Source of the DNA: Pseudorhodoferax soli
GTDB taxonomy: Bacteria; Pseudomonadota; Gammaproteobacteria; Burkholderiales; Burkholderiaceae_C
Length of the DNA: 64,000 bases
Assembly (NCBI RefSeq): GCF_003337555.1
Contig: NZ_QPJK01000008.1
Location: 248,001-312,000 of the forward strand
Reading direction: 5' to 3'
Below, piece by piece: positions 1 through 9,322 of the stretch. The stretch's first letter is position 1, and each line of letters opens with the position of its first letter. The notes below the pieces were generated by a model. That model did not search any database, was not told the DNA's origin, and saw only the letters and a program-made list of their open reading frames with translations. The position numbers and the translations under genes were made by a program.

Positions 1-383
1 TTTACGCCAGCCTGGCGCGCATCGACGACGGCGGCCCCGGCGGCGTGGCCTCCAGCCCCATCGCCATCATCGACCGCAGCGCCGCCGGCGGGCAGCGCAA
101 GGTGGTGGGCAGCTTCTTCAGCCACGGCCGCGAAGCCCACGGGCTGTGGACCAACCCCGAAAACACGCTGCTCTACATCGCCCACGAGCAGGACGAACTG
201 CCCGGCACGCCCAACGCCGGCCAGACAGTGTGCAGCGCCTTCGACGTCAGCGACCCGCTGAAGCCGGTCTTCATCGCGCAGATTCCGCTGGGCAACCTGA
301 CCCTGCCTTCCGGAGCGCTGCGCAACAAGAAGAGCATCAACCTGGTCTACGTGCGCGTGGGTGCCAAGGGGCAGACTGCATGA
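1..383 (+). CDS. C-terminal part of a YVTN/WD-like beta-propeller protein (5' end outside window)
   Basis: An open frame runs in from the left edge (codons from base 3) and stops at 383, so only about 126 C-terminal residues are visible. Phrases such as FSHGREAHGLWTNPENTLLY and CSAFDVSDPLKP are typical blades of YVTN/surface-antigen beta-propellers, which are usually exported. Its stop overlaps the start of the next gene (ATGA at 380-383), so the two are translationally coupled. The following gene is a DUF305 protein, a pairing often seen near metal or redox stress genes. The specific function is unknown because the N-terminus is missing. Confidence 0.7.
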   Translation, partial: YASLARIDDGGPGGVASSPIAIIDRSAAGGQRKVVGSFFSHGREAHGLWTNPENTLLYIAHEQDELPGTPNAGQTVCSAFDVSDPLKPVFIAQIPLGNLTLPSGALRNKKSINLVYVRVGAKGQTA

Positions 384-742
384 AGGGCATGAAGGGCATG
401 AGGGGCGGACACGCCCAACATGGAGTCAGTGCCTTCGAGCGCGAGATGGACGCTTCGATGGCCCGCATGATGCAAGACATGCACGGCCCGGGCTTCGTGG
501 GCCAGGCCGACATCGACTTCCTGGCGATGATGATTCCGCACCACGCCGGCGCCGTCGACATGGCGCGGCTGGTGCTGCAGCACGGCCGCGACCCGGCCAC
601 GCGGCAACTGGCGGAGGAGATCATCGCCGGCCAGACCATCGAGATCGAGAGCATGACGCGGCGGCTGGCGGCCTTGCAGCAGCGCTCTAGCGCGGGTTCG
701 GCAGCCGAATTTCCATCGCTGGGTGGCACGCGCGGGCCGTGA
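380..742 (+). CDS. DUF305 family protein
   Basis: A 120-residue protein whose core FLAMMIPHHAGAVDMARLVL is the His/Met-rich signature of DUF305, a four-helix ferritin-like fold found in periplasmic copper-associated proteins. The start at 380 overlaps the stop of the propeller gene. It begins with a Met/Gly/His-rich stretch (MKGMKGMRGG) and has no clear signal peptide, which is odd for the family. The C-terminal 20 residues are low-complexity. A second DUF305 protein with a normal signal peptide lies in the copper island at 6458-6880. A metal-binding role is inferred from the family. Confidence 0.8.
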   Translation: MKGMKGMRGGHAQHGVSAFEREMDASMARMMQDMHGPGFVGQADIDFLAMMIPHHAGAVDMARLVLQHGRDPATRQLAEEIIAGQTIEIESMTRRLAALQQRSSAGSAAEFPSLGGTRGP

Positions 743-812
743 TGCCCAGCCTGAGGGTAAGCACTGACGATGGCGATGGAATGAACCGCAGCGCTGTCCG
801 CTCTTGATCACC

Positions 813-1346
813 ATGCTGTTCCAGTCTGCCGAGTCCCGCTACAACCAATGGGTGCGGGACCATTACCGCTTCCTGCTGCGCAGCGCCTGGGCGCTGACAG
901 GCTCGCGTGCCATCGCCGAAGACGTGGTGCAGGACTGTTTTGCCAACGCCTGGAAGCACCGCGAGCAGTTGCGCGATGCGGCCTTGGCGCGGGCCTGGCT
1001 GTTCCAGATCATGCGGCGCGCCGCCTTCCGCCAGGCCGCGCCGGGCATGCAGTCGCTGGACGACGACGAGCAGCCCGAGCAGGCCGCCCCCGACGCCGGG
1101 CTGGACGACAAGCTGGACGTGGTCAAGGCGCTCGCGCGGCTGGCGCCCATCCACCGCGAGGTGCTGGTGCTGTTCTATTTCGACGACATGCCCACCGCGC
1201 AGATGGCCGAGGCGCTGGAGATTGCGCCCGGCACCGTGCTGTCGCGCCTGGCTCGCGCGCGCGACGCGCTGAAGCAGGTGATGGGCGTGCCAGTGCGGGC
1301 ACCCGGCGGCGCCCAGGTCACGCCCTTGCGGAAGACCCCGTCATGA
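813..1346 (+). CDS. ECF-type RNA polymerase sigma factor
   Basis: About 177 residues with sigma region 2 near the N-terminus (YRFLLRSAWALTGSRAIAEDVVQDCF) split here by no gap, and region 4 near the C-terminus (LAPIHREVLVLFYFDDMPTA followed by APGTVLSRLARARDAL, the helix-turn-helix that reads the -35 element). Region 3 is absent, as in extracytoplasmic-function sigma factors. ATG at 813 is chosen; an in-frame TTG at 804 is possible and neither has a strong Shine-Dalgarno sequence. The stop overlaps the next start (ATGA at 1343), which links it to a membrane protein probably acting as its anti-sigma factor, and then to sorAB. Confidence 0.9.
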   Translation: MLFQSAESRYNQWVRDHYRFLLRSAWALTGSRAIAEDVVQDCFANAWKHREQLRDAALARAWLFQIMRRAAFRQAAPGMQSLDDDEQPEQAAPDAGLDDKLDVVKALARLAPIHREVLVLFYFDDMPTAQMAEALEIAPGTVLSRLARARDALKQVMGVPVRAPGGAQVTPLRKTPS

Positions 1347-1975
1347 AGCGCGAACTCCGGCCGCCCGAGTTGCCCGACAGCGCGTTCGACTTGCGCACGC
1401 GCGCCGAACTGGCGCTGGCCTTCGAGCCCATCGACGCCCCGCCGCACTTGTACCGCAAGGCGCAGCCGCTAATGGCGCGGCGCAGCTTCCAGCGCGCCGT
1501 GCTGGGCCTGCTGCTGGCAGGCAGCGGCACCGGCGCCGTGCTGGCCATGCGCCCGCCAGAACTCGTGCGCGGCGCCATCGAACACGAATACTTCGAGCGC
1601 ACGCTGCGCGGCACCTTCATGGCCAGCGCGCCCTTGCTGCAGCACCTGGGGCTGGCCGGCCAACAGGTGGTGCCCGGCTTCCCGCAGCTGATGCGGCCTT
1701 GCGACATCGACGGCCACCTCGTCTACCACCTCACCACCTTCTTCGAGAAGGGCGGCATGGTCACCGTGTTCGCCTTCGACAAGGCGGTGGCACTGACGGA
1801 GGGCAGCGGCTGGTGGGGCAACGTGCACTGGAAAGTCATCACCTCGCGCGACGGCAAGCCGCTGGTGCTGGTGGCGCAGAAGAAGCAGGCCCTGGCCGTG
1901 GCGCAAAGCCAGTTCGGTCCAGCCACCGACATGTCCCCACCGAATTCCACACCGACCCCCAAGGAGACCCGATGA
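1343..1975 (+). CDS. Single-pass membrane protein, probable anti-sigma factor
   Basis: A 210-residue protein with a cytoplasmic N-terminus of about 45 residues, one membrane segment at roughly residues 52-70 (AVLGLLLAGSGTGAVLAM), and a periplasmic domain of about 135 residues. This is the usual anti-sigma topology, and it is encoded directly after the ECF sigma factor with an ATGA overlap. It then overlaps sorA in the same way (1972-1975). The periplasmic part contains CDIDGHLVYHLTTFFEKGG and resembles DUF3379-type proteins, though I cannot confirm the family. There is no zinc-binding HxxxCxxC motif, so it is not a ZAS-type anti-sigma factor. The function is inferred from topology and context. 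Confidence 0.6.
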   Translation: MKRELRPPELPDSAFDLRTRAELALAFEPIDAPPHLYRKAQPLMARRSFQRAVLGLLLAGSGTGAVLAMRPPELVRGAIEHEYFERTLRGTFMASAPLLQHLGLAGQQVVPGFPQLMRPCDIDGHLVYHLTTFFEKGGMVTVFAFDKAVALTEGSGWWGNVHWKVITSRDGKPLVLVAQKKQALAVAQSQFGPATDMSPPNSTPTPKETR

Positions 1976-3198
1976 ACAAGACCTTGAACTCGCTGCCGCG
2001 GCGCCAGATGCTGGCCGGCAGCGCCAGCGCCCTGGCCGCGGCCGGCCTGGCCACTTTCACGCGCGGTGCCGCCGCGGCTGGCGAAACCCCAGTGGCCAGC
2101 GCCACGCCCAAGCCGCTGCCCGCCTACGTGGCGTGGAAAGACCCGGCCAGCGTCATCGTGCACAGCAGCACCACCATCGAGACCAAGCGCGCAGCCTTCG
2201 GCAGCGGGGTCATCACGCCGGGCGAGCAGCTCTACATCCGCAACAACCTGCCGGCGCCCGACGCGTCCATCGTCGCCGACCGCGACGCCTGGCAGGTGGC
2301 CATCGAAGGCGTGAAGGCGCCGCGCACGCTGACGCTGCGCGAGCTGAAGACGATGGGCGTGGAGACGACCGCGATGGTGCTGCAGTGCTCGGGCAATGGT
2401 CGCGGCTACTTCCCCAGCAAGCCCAGTGGCACACCCTGGCAGGTGGGCGCGGCGGGTTGCGTGATGTGGACCGGCGTTCCGGTGCGCGTGGTGGCCGAAG
2501 CGCTGGGCGGCGTCGTGCCGGGCGCCGGTTACCTGACCGGCACCGGCGGCGAGAAGCTGCCCGAAGGCCTGGACCCGCTGAGCATCATCGTCGAGCGCTC
2601 GGTGCCGGCCGCCGCGATGGCCGACGCGCTGCTGGCCTGGGAGATGAACGGCGTGCCGATCTCGCTGGCCCACGGCGGGCCGCTGCGCCTGATCGTGCCC
2701 GGCTACACCGGCGTGAACAACATCAAGTACATCAAGCGCCTGGCCTTCACGGCCAAGGAAACCGAGGCGAAGATCATGTCGCACGGCTACCGCATCTCGC
2801 CGCCGGGCGGCAAGGGCGACCCGAGCCAGCCGTCGGTGCAGGAGATGTCGGTCAAGTCGTGGATCAACTCGCCGGCGCCTGATGCATCCAGCGTCAAGGC
2901 CGGCCTGGTGCAGGTGCAAGGCGTGGCCTTCGGCGGGCTGAACGGCATCAAGCGCGTCGAGGTGTCGCTGGACGGCGGCAAGACCTGGAACGACGCGCGG
3001 CTCACCGGGCCCGACCTGGGCCGCTATGCCTGGCGACAGTTCGTGCTGGCCGCGAAGCTGCCCGCTGGCAGCCACACGCTGGCCAGCCGCGCCACCGACA
3101 CGGCCGGCAACGTGCAGCCCGAACAGCGGATGGAAAACGCCGGCGGCTACAACAACACGAGCTGGGCCGACCACGCCGTGAAAGTGACGGTGGCCTGA
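1972..3198 (+). CDS. sorA: Sulfite dehydrogenase/oxidase molybdenum subunit, SorA-type
   Basis: A 408-residue periplasmic molybdoenzyme of the sulfite oxidase family. The N-terminus has a twin-arginine signal (PRRQMLAGSASALAAAGLA). The oxidoreductase molybdopterin domain follows, with the Mo-ligand cysteine in QCSGNGRGYF (Cys139) and the family motif HGGPLRLIVPGYTGVNNIKY. The C-terminal dimerisation domain contains VEVSLDGGKTWNDARL. It oxidises sulfite to sulfate and passes electrons to a c-type cytochrome, encoded immediately downstream at 3201. Length and single-haem partner fit SorAB better than SoxCD. The start overlaps the anti-sigma-like gene, so it is probably under the same ECF regulon. 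The physiological substrate is inferred. Confidence 0.85.
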   Translation: MNKTLNSLPRRQMLAGSASALAAAGLATFTRGAAAAGETPVASATPKPLPAYVAWKDPASVIVHSSTTIETKRAAFGSGVITPGEQLYIRNNLPAPDASIVADRDAWQVAIEGVKAPRTLTLRELKTMGVETTAMVLQCSGNGRGYFPSKPSGTPWQVGAAGCVMWTGVPVRVVAEALGGVVPGAGYLTGTGGEKLPEGLDPLSIIVERSVPAAAMADALLAWEMNGVPISLAHGGPLRLIVPGYTGVNNIKYIKRLAFTAKETEAKIMSHGYRISPPGGKGDPSQPSVQEMSVKSWINSPAPDASSVKAGLVQVQGVAFGGLNGIKRVEVSLDGGKTWNDARLTGPDLGRYAWRQFVLAAKLPAGSHTLASRATDTAGNVQPEQRMENAGGYNNTSWADHAVKVTVA

Positions 3199-3200
3199 AC

Positions 3201-3569
3201 ATGCGCAACACCATCCACCAGCACTTCGTGGTGCATGCCTTGAAAGTCGCGTCGGTGCTCGTCGCAGGCCTGGCACTGCCCGCTCTGCCCGCGCTGGCGG
3301 CCGACGAAAGCGCGCAACTCGCCCTGGGGAAGAAGCTCTTCCTGCAGGGCGTCGTCCCGTCGTGCGCCGTGTGCCACACCTTGCAGGCCGCAGGTGCCGA
3401 GGGCGCCGTCGGCCCGGTCCTCGACGAGTTGAAGCCCGACGCTGCGCGCGTGGCGAAGGCGCTGCGCAACGGGCTGGGCCAGATGCCCTCGTACAAGGAC
3501 AAGCTCACCGAAGCAGAGATTGCGGCGCTGGCGCTCTACGTGTCGAAGGCCAGCGGGGGTGCCAAGTGA
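3201..3569 (+). CDS. sorB: Monohaem cytochrome c, SorB-type electron acceptor
   Basis: A 122-residue protein with a signal peptide ending near ALAADE (residue 34), one haem c site CAVCH at residues 55-59, and a plausible axial Met in LGQMPSYKD. It starts two bases after the sorA stop, so it is the expected redox partner that takes electrons from the molybdenum subunit in the periplasm. The length fits small class I cytochromes c of the SorB kind. It is the last gene of the sigma/anti-sigma/sorAB operon; the next 400 bases hold no gene. Confidence 0.85.
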   Translation: MRNTIHQHFVVHALKVASVLVAGLALPALPALAADESAQLALGKKLFLQGVVPSCAVCHTLQAAGAEGAVGPVLDELKPDAARVAKALRNGLGQMPSYKDKLTEAEIAALALYVSKASGGAK

Positions 3570-3976
3570 AACTTCAGGTGGGTGGAATCTGTGGTGCATC
3601 CCCACCGATAAAGGCTCGTCCGCGCGGGCCGCAAGACGCTGACTGGCACCGAAACGCAGGGCATCTTCATCGGTCGCCGCCGTCGGCAGCGACTGCTTCT
3701 CAACTCCTCGACAGACTGGATTGGGCCCCAAGCGGAGGTCAAGTTCCTTCGCCGAGATGCCCTACAGCAGACATTCGCGAGGCATCCCGCGGGTCATCGC
3801 TTGAAGGTATTGGCACGAGGGCAACGAAGACGACGAGCCCAAAGCCACCGGGAGCCAAAGCCGGCTCCCCCATCGCTAGGCACACGGCAAGGCTGAGGCG
3901 CGTAGCTTGAGCAATGCGCGCTGGAAGGGTGTTCACCGCGTAGTCTCGGAAGAAAACCGAGCGTCAATTCCCCGCT
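3570..3976. other. Intergenic gap without a recognised gene
   Basis: About 400 bases between sorB and the convergent copA gene. Open frames here are short, have no start signals and do not look like proteins. I see no clear terminator hairpin or operator. Confidence 0.6.
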
Positions 3977-6331
3977 TCAATCCTCAAGCTTGCTCGTGCG
4001 CAAACGCAGCGAGTTTGCGATCACACTGACCGACGAAAACGCCATCGCAGCAGCAGCAACGACGGGCGAAAGCAGGATGCCAAAGAACGGATACAGCACG
4101 CCAGCCGCGATCGGAATCCCGAGCACGTTGTAGCCAAAAGCAAACCACAGGTTCAGTCGAATGTTGCTCATGGTGGCCTGCGACAGTTGACGTGCCTTCA
4201 CAATGCCCATCAGATCGCCTTGTAGCAGCGTGATGCCCGAACTTTCCATGGCGACGTCTGTTCCCGTCCCCATGGCGATGCCGACATCGGCTGCTGCCAG
4301 CGCAGGTGCATCGTTCACGCCGTCGCCGGCCATCGCCACAACGCGCCCCTCGCTTTTCAGGCGTTGCACCACAGAAGCCTTGTCCTCCGGCAGCACCTCA
4401 GCGACAACCTCGTCGATGCCAAGCTCGCGGGCCACTGCTTGCGCCGTCGTCTTGCCGTCGCCGGTCAGCATGACCACGCGTATTTTGCTCTTGCGAAGGC
4501 TGGCAATGGCCTGGGCTGTGCTTGCCTTGATGGGATCGGCAATGCCGACGAAGCCCGCGAGTCGACCACCGATGCCGACGAAGATGACCGTGGCAGCCTT
4601 GGCCCGGATGGGTTCGGCCTCCTGGTCGGCGGCTCCAACATCGATGGCGTGCTCGGCCAGAAACTTGGCACTGCCACAAACAACCTGAACACCGTCCACC
4701 GCGCCGATCACCCCCTTGCCCACCGGCGAATCGAAGTCGGTGACGGGTGACAGGGTGAGCTTGAGCGCCAATGCGTCACCCACGATTGCCGCCGCGAGGG
4801 GATGCTCGCTGGCACGTTCAACGCTCGCGAGCTTTTGGAGCACGTTGTTGGCCTCGAAACCGTTCAAAGGCTGCACCTTTACGACCTTTGGGCGGCCCTC
4901 GGTCAAAGTCCCGGTTTTGTCGACCACCAAGGTGTCGACTTTCTCCATGCGCTCCAACGCCTCTGCATCGCGGATCAGAACGCCGCTTTGCGCGCCGCGC
5001 CCAACTCCGACCATGATGGACATCGGCGTGGCGAGGCCCAAGGCGCAGGGGCACGCGATGATCAGGACAGCCACGGCGGCGATCAGCGCGTACGAGAACG
5101 CCGGGCTCGGCCCCCAGATAAACCACGCACCGAAGGTGAGCAGGGCGACAGCGATCACCACAGGAACGAACCACCCCGCCACCTGGTCGGCCATGCGCTG
5201 AATCGGGGCGCGGCTGCGCTGCGCGGCCGCCACCATGTGGACGATCTGCGAGAGCAGTGTGTCTGCTCCCACCTTCTCCGCACGCATCACGAAACCGCCG
5301 GTCTGGTTCAGCGTGCCGGCAGTGACCTGGGAGTCGATGGCTTTAGCGACGGGCACCGGCTCGCCCGTCACCATGGACTCGTCGACGTTGCCCTTCCCCT
5401 CGATGAGCTTGCCGTCGACAGGGACCTTTTCGCCGGGCCGCACGCGCAGCAGATCGCCGACTTGAATGGCCTCGACCTGCACTGTCTCATCCGTTCCGCC
5501 AGAACCGACTTTCACGGCCGTCTTTGGAGTCAGCCCGAGGAGTGCCTTGATGGCGCCCGAGGTTTTTTCCCTGGCCCGCAGTTCGAGCACCTGGCCGAGG
5601 AGGACAAGCACCGTGATCACGGCGGCTGCTTCGAAGTAGACCGCCACCGCGCCTTCCGGTCCGCGAAACTCTGCTGGGAAGATGCCCGGCGCGAGGGTGC
5701 CGACGATGCTGTAAATCCAAGCGATGCCCGTCCCCAAGGCGATCAGCGAGAACATGTTGAGGCTGCGGTTTTTCACGGAGGCCGCTGCGCGTACAAAGAA
5801 TGGCCAGCCGCTCCACAACACCACCGGTGTCGCCAGGACAAACTGAATCCAGTTGGACAGCTGCGGCGCGATGAGCGCATGCAGGTTCACCAGGTGAGCA
5901 CCCATCTCCAAGATGAAGACAGGCACCGTCAGGGCCAGCCCCACCCAGAAACGCTTGGTCATGTCGCGCAGCTCGGGGCTTTCTCCGGTCTCGGCGCTTG
6001 CCACCACAGGCTCCAATGCCATCCCGCAGATCGGGCAACTGCCCGGGCCCATCTGGCGAACCTGGGGGTGCATGGGGCAGGTGTATTCGACCTGCCCCTG
6101 CCCCGCTACAGGAGAAGCTTTGTCAGCCGCGCTGCGCGTCACGTGACCGTGGTGGCCCGCGTGATCAACAGCGCGCCCCGCCTCGCCCCCGGGTGCTGCG
6201 TGGTCCGGAGTAGCTGCGTGAGAAGGTGGTGCCAAGGCACTTGCAGAGACGCCATCTGAGGCGCTCTGCGGTGCCGTAGCACCGTGCCCGCAATGTGCGT
6301 GGTCGTGGCTCTGTTTGTCGCTGGGCTGCAT
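3977..6331 (-). CDS. copA: Copper-exporting P1B-type ATPase
   Basis: A 784-residue inner-membrane pump for Cu(I). The N-terminus is His-rich (residues 1-65) and is followed by a heavy-metal-binding domain with CPMHP...CPICGM at residues 83-108, replacing the usual CxxC HMA domain. Transmembrane helices carry the ion motif CPC in [12 protein letters not shown] (about residue 425). The phosphorylation site DKTGT is near residue 469, with SEHPLA and GDGVND in the ATP-binding domain. The last helices contain YN and the [12 protein letters not shown] motif of copper pumps. The start has a Shine-Dalgarno AAAGAGGAAT, and a CueR-type operator lies just upstream (6354-6386). Confidence 0.93.
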   Translation of the reverse strand: MQPSDKQSHDHAHCGHGATAPQSASDGVSASALAPPSHAATPDHAAPGGEAGRAVDHAGHHGHVTRSAADKASPVAGQGQVEYTCPMHPQVRQMGPGSCPICGMALEPVVASAETGESPELRDMTKRFWVGLALTVPVFILEMGAHLVNLHALIAPQLSNWIQFVLATPVVLWSGWPFFVRAAASVKNRSLNMFSLIALGTGIAWIYSIVGTLAPGIFPAEFRGPEGAVAVYFEAAAVITVLVLLGQVLELRAREKTSGAIKALLGLTPKTAVKVGSGGTDETVQVEAIQVGDLLRVRPGEKVPVDGKLIEGKGNVDESMVTGEPVPVAKAIDSQVTAGTLNQTGGFVMRAEKVGADTLLSQIVHMVAAAQRSRAPIQRMADQVAGWFVPVVIAVALLTFGAWFIWGPSPAFSYALIAAVAVLIIACPCALGLATPMSIMVGVGRGAQSGVLIRDAEALERMEKVDTLVVDKTGTLTEGRPKVVKVQPLNGFEANNVLQKLASVERASEHPLAAAIVGDALALKLTLSPVTDFDSPVGKGVIGAVDGVQVVCGSAKFLAEHAIDVGAADQEAEPIRAKAATVIFVGIGGRLAGFVGIADPIKASTAQAIASLRKSKIRVVMLTGDGKTTAQAVARELGIDEVVAEVLPEDKASVVQRLKSEGRVVAMAGDGVNDAPALAAADVGIAMGTGTDVAMESSGITLLQGDLMGIVKARQLSQATMSNIRLNLWFAFGYNVLGIPIAAGVLYPFFGILLSPVVAAAAMAFSSVSVIANSLRLRTSKLED

Positions 6332-6353
6332 AAGATTCCTCTTTCGGAGGTAA

Positions 6354-6386
6354 GTCTTGGCCTTCCCATCGTGGGAAGGTCAAGAC
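6354..6386 (-). promoter_or_regulatory. CueR/MerR-type operator and promoter of copA
   Basis: A 15-3-15 palindrome with one mismatch: arm GTCTTGGCCTTCCCA, spacer TCG, arm TGGGAAGGTCAAGAC. On the minus strand it contains a -35 TTGACC (6383-6378) and a -10-like AAGACT (6358-6353) separated by 19 bases, the over-long spacer typical of promoters twisted open by MerR-family activators. The core matches the CueR consensus (ACCTTCC...GGAAGGT). Transcription would start near 6346, 15 bases before copA. No cueR gene is visible in the window. Confidence 0.85.
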
Positions 6387-6457
6387 GCACGCGAGCTTCG
6401 CGGCATGGGAGGAAGCGCCGAGAGGCGCCAAGGACAACCTACCTGAGAGGCAGCAGG

Positions 6458-6880
6458 CTATTTCTTCATCGCTTCGCCGGAGTGACCGTGCTTGGCGAGA
6501 AACTTGTCGAGTTCGCCAATCTCCTTTTTCTGCGCCTTGATGACATTTGTGGCCATCTTTCGCATCTGGGGGTCCTTGCCTGCCTGCAATTCAGCTTGGG
6601 CCATGTCGATGGCGCCCTGGTGGTGCATTCGCATCATCATCGCGAAGTCGACGTCCGGATTGCCGCTCATGGACATCGAGGCCATCTTGTCGTTCATGTC
6701 CTTCATCATGGACTTCATGTCCATGTTGCCCTTCATGCCACCGTGCATGCCGGTGGCGCCAGGGGCACCAGCCGTTGGGTGACCGTGCTGCGCCGCAGGC
6801 TGTGCAAAAGCCACTGGTTGAAGCAGTGCGCCAGCAAAGGCGATTACCGAGAGGGGACGTGTCAAAAAATTCATCTTCAT
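6458..6880 (-). CDS. Periplasmic DUF305 copper-associated protein
   Basis: A 140-residue protein with a signal peptide (cleavage near AFAQPA, residue 27), a Met/His/Gly-rich linker with MHGGMKGNMDMKSMMKDM, and the DUF305 signature MRMHHQGAIDMAQAEL. The Met-rich linker is a plausible Cu(I) site. It lies between copA and the cusF-like gene on the same strand, so it is probably a periplasmic copper scavenger in this operon. Family members such as CopM bind copper; the role here is inferred from that and from context. Confidence 0.85.
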   Translation of the reverse strand: MKMNFLTRPLSVIAFAGALLQPVAFAQPAAQHGHPTAGAPGATGMHGGMKGNMDMKSMMKDMNDKMASMSMSGNPDVDFAMMMRMHHQGAIDMAQAELQAGKDPQMRKMATNVIKAQKKEIGELDKFLAKHGHSGEAMKK

Positions 6881-6956
6881 GGAAGCTCCTTCAGCGGGGA
6901 AAAATTGGTTCGAACTGACGAGGCACCGCTAGGAGGCGCTTCGCCGGCGACTGGTG

Positions 6957-7292
6957 TCAGCGACTTGAGTCCATCTTGGTGACAGTAAATTTCCCATCCA
7001 ACTTCTCAGCAACGAAGCGGACCTTGTCGCCGGCTTGAACCTTCTCGAGCATTGCCGCGTCCTGGACTTGGAACACCATCGTCATGCCGGGCATGTCGAG
7101 GTTCTTGAGCGGGCCGTGCTTGATAGTGAGCTTCTGGTTCTCTTTGTCAACCTTGCGCACTTCGCCCTCGGCCATCTCTGCGGAAGCGGCGGAAGCGGCA
7201 GGAGCGCTCGTGTTCTGCGCTCCGGCCACACCAGCCGTGGAAATCACGAGGGCTGCTGTCGAAGCCGCGATCGCAAAATGGAACTTGTTCAT
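6957..7292 (-). CDS. CusF-like periplasmic copper-binding protein
   Basis: A 111-residue protein with a signal peptide (cleavage near AGAQNT, residue 26). A small beta-barrel domain follows with GEVRKVDKENQKLTIKHGPL and LDMPGMTMVFQV, the CusF/CusX metal-site region supplying a His and two Met ligands. The Trp that caps Cu(I) in E. coli CusF is not apparent. It would ferry Cu(I) in the periplasm to efflux components; the TolC-type protein at 9323 is nearby, but no CusAB pump is encoded in the window. Confidence 0.85.
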   Translation of the reverse strand: MNKFHFAIAASTAALVISTAGVAGAQNTSAPAASAASAEMAEGEVRKVDKENQKLTIKHGPLKNLDMPGMTMVFQVQDAAMLEKVQAGDKVRFVAEKLDGKFTVTKMDSSR

Positions 7293-7350
7293 AGCGTTTT
7301 TCCTTTGAATGAGGGATGCAGGCCCAGCGCTTCGCGCTGAGCCAAGAGGG

Positions 7351-7851
7351 TTACTTCGAATTTTTTCCAGCGGACTTGGCGACGTTGACCGCGCCCTTCA
7401 TGCCGGCGTCGTAGTGGCCCGGCTGCAGGCATGCGAAGTCGACCTTTCCGGCCTTGGTGAACTGCCAGACGACTTCACCGCTCTTGCCGGGCGCGAGCGT
7501 GACCATGTTCGGGTCGTCGTGCTCCATCTCGGGGTTCTTCTTCATGACCTCGTAGTGCTCCTTGAGCTCCTTCTCGGTACCCAGGACAAGCTCGTGCTTG
7601 ATCTTTCCCGAGTTGGTGATGAGGAAGCGCACGGTCTCGTTCTGCTTGACGTCGATGCTCGCGGGGGTGAAGCGCATCGAGTCGGTCATGTCCACCTTGA
7701 CGGTGCGGGTTGCCTTGGCGGCCACACCGGGCTTGCCGATGGCGTCGGTGGCGTCGTGACCGCCGGCATGACTACCGGCAGCCAAAGCACCAACAGCGCC
7801 AAGGGCGGTGATCGCAGCGACAGCTGCAAAGCGAATGGTCTGGATCTTCAT
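7351..7851 (-). CDS. Cupredoxin-domain periplasmic protein
   Basis: A 166-residue protein starting at the ATG at 7851, which has a good ribosome site (GGAAATCAC). The signal peptide ends near ALAAGSHAGG. A plastocyanin/azurin-like domain follows, with NSGKIKHELVLGT supplying a His and FACLQPGHYDAGMKG supplying the Cys, His and Met of a type 1 copper centre. The frame is open further upstream, but that part overlaps the multicopper oxidase gene and is not protein-like. Likely a copper-binding electron carrier or chaperone for the adjacent oxidase. Confidence 0.88.
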   Translation of the reverse strand: MKIQTIRFAAVAAITALGAVGALAAGSHAGGHDATDAIGKPGVAAKATRTVKVDMTDSMRFTPASIDVKQNETVRFLITNSGKIKHELVLGTEKELKEHYEVMKKNPEMEHDDPNMVTLAPGKSGEVVWQFTKAGKVDFACLQPGHYDAGMKGAVNVAKSAGKNSK

Positions 7852-7882
7852 GTGATTTCCTTTGTTGAAAAAAGACGTGGGA

Positions 7883-9301
7883 TCAATGGCCCGCATGGCC
7901 TTTGGCTGCTGGTTTACGGACTTGCACTTCGATGTTTTTGGCCGGCATGTTCTGCGCAGGCATCGCGGCTGAGCCCGCGTCGCGTGCGCGGGGCGGCTCA
8001 GCAGAGGTACCGTTGAATTCGTAGGCAACGGTCCCATGTGGGTGCTTGAACCACCCTGGGTTTGAGTAGTCGCCGCGCTTCTGGTCCTTGCGCACCTTCA
8101 GCACGCTGAACATGCCGCCCATCTCGACAGAGCCGAAGGGTCCCTCGCCGGACATCATTCGCGCCGTGTTGTCGGGCAGCGGCATCTCCATCTCACCCAT
8201 GTCCGCCATGCCGCGCTCGCCCATCACCATGTAGTCGGGCACGAGCTTGGTGATTTGCTTGACGACGTCCTTGTGGTCGACGCCGATCATGGTGGGCACG
8301 TCGTGGCCCATGGCGTTCATCGTGTGGTGGCTCTTGTGGCAATGGAATGCCCAGTCGCCTTCCTCGTCCGCGAGGAATTCGATCTGCCGCATCTGCCCGA
8401 CCGCCACATCGGTGGTCACCTCGTACTGCCTGGAGGTCTTCGGCGTCGGGCCGCCGTCGGTGCCAGTGACGAGGAATTCATGCCCATGCAGATGCATCGG
8501 ATGGTTCGTCATTGTCAGATTGCCGAAACGGATCCGGACCTTGTCGTTTTGCCGAACGTTGAGCGAGTCGATACCGGGGAAGATCCGGCTGTTCCAGGAC
8601 CAAAGGTTGAAGTCCAGCATCGTCATGATCTTGGGTGTCGCACTGCCTGGCTCCACGTCGTAGGCATTCAGCAGGAACACGAAATCGCGATCCACCTTTT
8701 CGATCAGCGGATGCTCGGCCTTGGGGTGCGTGACCCAAAAGCCCATCATGCCCATCGCCATTTGCACCATCTCGTCTGCGTGGGGGTGGTACATGAAGGT
8801 GCCGGGCCGACGCGCGACGAACTCGTAGACGAACGTTTTGCCTGGCTGAATACCCGGCTGGTTCAAACCGGTGACGCCGTCCATGCCGTTGGGCAGGCGT
8901 TGTCCATGCCAGTGGATGCTGGTGTGCTCGGGCAGCTTGTTGGTGACAAAGATGCGCACCCGGTCGCCTTCGACCACCTCGATGGTCGGGCCGGGCGATT
9001 GGCCGTTGTAGCCCCAGAGGTTGGCCTTGAAGCCGGGCGCCATCTCGCGCACCACCGGCTCGGCGACCAAGTGGAATTCCTTCACCCCGTTGTTCATGCG
9101 CCAGGGCAAGGTCCAGCCGTTGAGCGTGACGACAGGGTTGTAAGGACGGCCCGTTGAGGGAGCCAGCGGAGGCATGGTGTCCGGCTTTCCCTGGAAGACC
9201 GGTTCTGGCAAGGCAGCCATCGCTACCTTGCTCACCGTGGCGGCGGCGATGGCGCCCGTGATGGCCCCCGCACCGCTTAGAAAGTTGCGTCTGTTGTTCA
9301 T
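7883..9301 (-). CDS. Multicopper oxidase (copper-resistance type)
   Basis: A 472-residue periplasmic oxidase. All four copper motifs are present: HWHG (residues 130-133), HPHAD (172-176), HPMHLHGH (267-274) and HCHKSHHTMNAM (320-331). The N-terminus (RRNFLSGAGAITGAIAAA) is a twin-arginine signal. The C-terminal tail is Met/His-rich (MADMGEMEMPLPDN and a final KGHAGH), typical of enzymes that oxidise Cu(I) to the less toxic Cu(II). It sits in the middle of the copper operon between the cupredoxin and the outer-membrane factor. Confidence 0.9.
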   Translation of the reverse strand: MNNRRNFLSGAGAITGAIAAATVSKVAMAALPEPVFQGKPDTMPPLAPSTGRPYNPVVTLNGWTLPWRMNNGVKEFHLVAEPVVREMAPGFKANLWGYNGQSPGPTIEVVEGDRVRIFVTNKLPEHTSIHWHGQRLPNGMDGVTGLNQPGIQPGKTFVYEFVARRPGTFMYHPHADEMVQMAMGMMGFWVTHPKAEHPLIEKVDRDFVFLLNAYDVEPGSATPKIMTMLDFNLWSWNSRIFPGIDSLNVRQNDKVRIRFGNLTMTNHPMHLHGHEFLVTGTDGGPTPKTSRQYEVTTDVAVGQMRQIEFLADEEGDWAFHCHKSHHTMNAMGHDVPTMIGVDHKDVVKQITKLVPDYMVMGERGMADMGEMEMPLPDNTARMMSGEGPFGSVEMGGMFSVLKVRKDQKRGDYSNPGWFKHPHGTVAYEFNGTSAEPPRARDAGSAAMPAQNMPAKNIEVQVRKPAAKGHAGH

Positions 9302-9322
9302 GTGCAGCTCTTGAAGATTTGC

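Noticed and set aside
1723-3276. Long minus-strand frame opposite sorA (517 codons)
   Set aside because: It is the mirror of a real gene in high-GC DNA; it is rich in His, Arg and Gly and has no domain or start signal.
4802-6259. Long plus-strand frame opposite copA
   Set aside because: It is antisense to an unmistakable copper ATPase; the composition is not protein-like.
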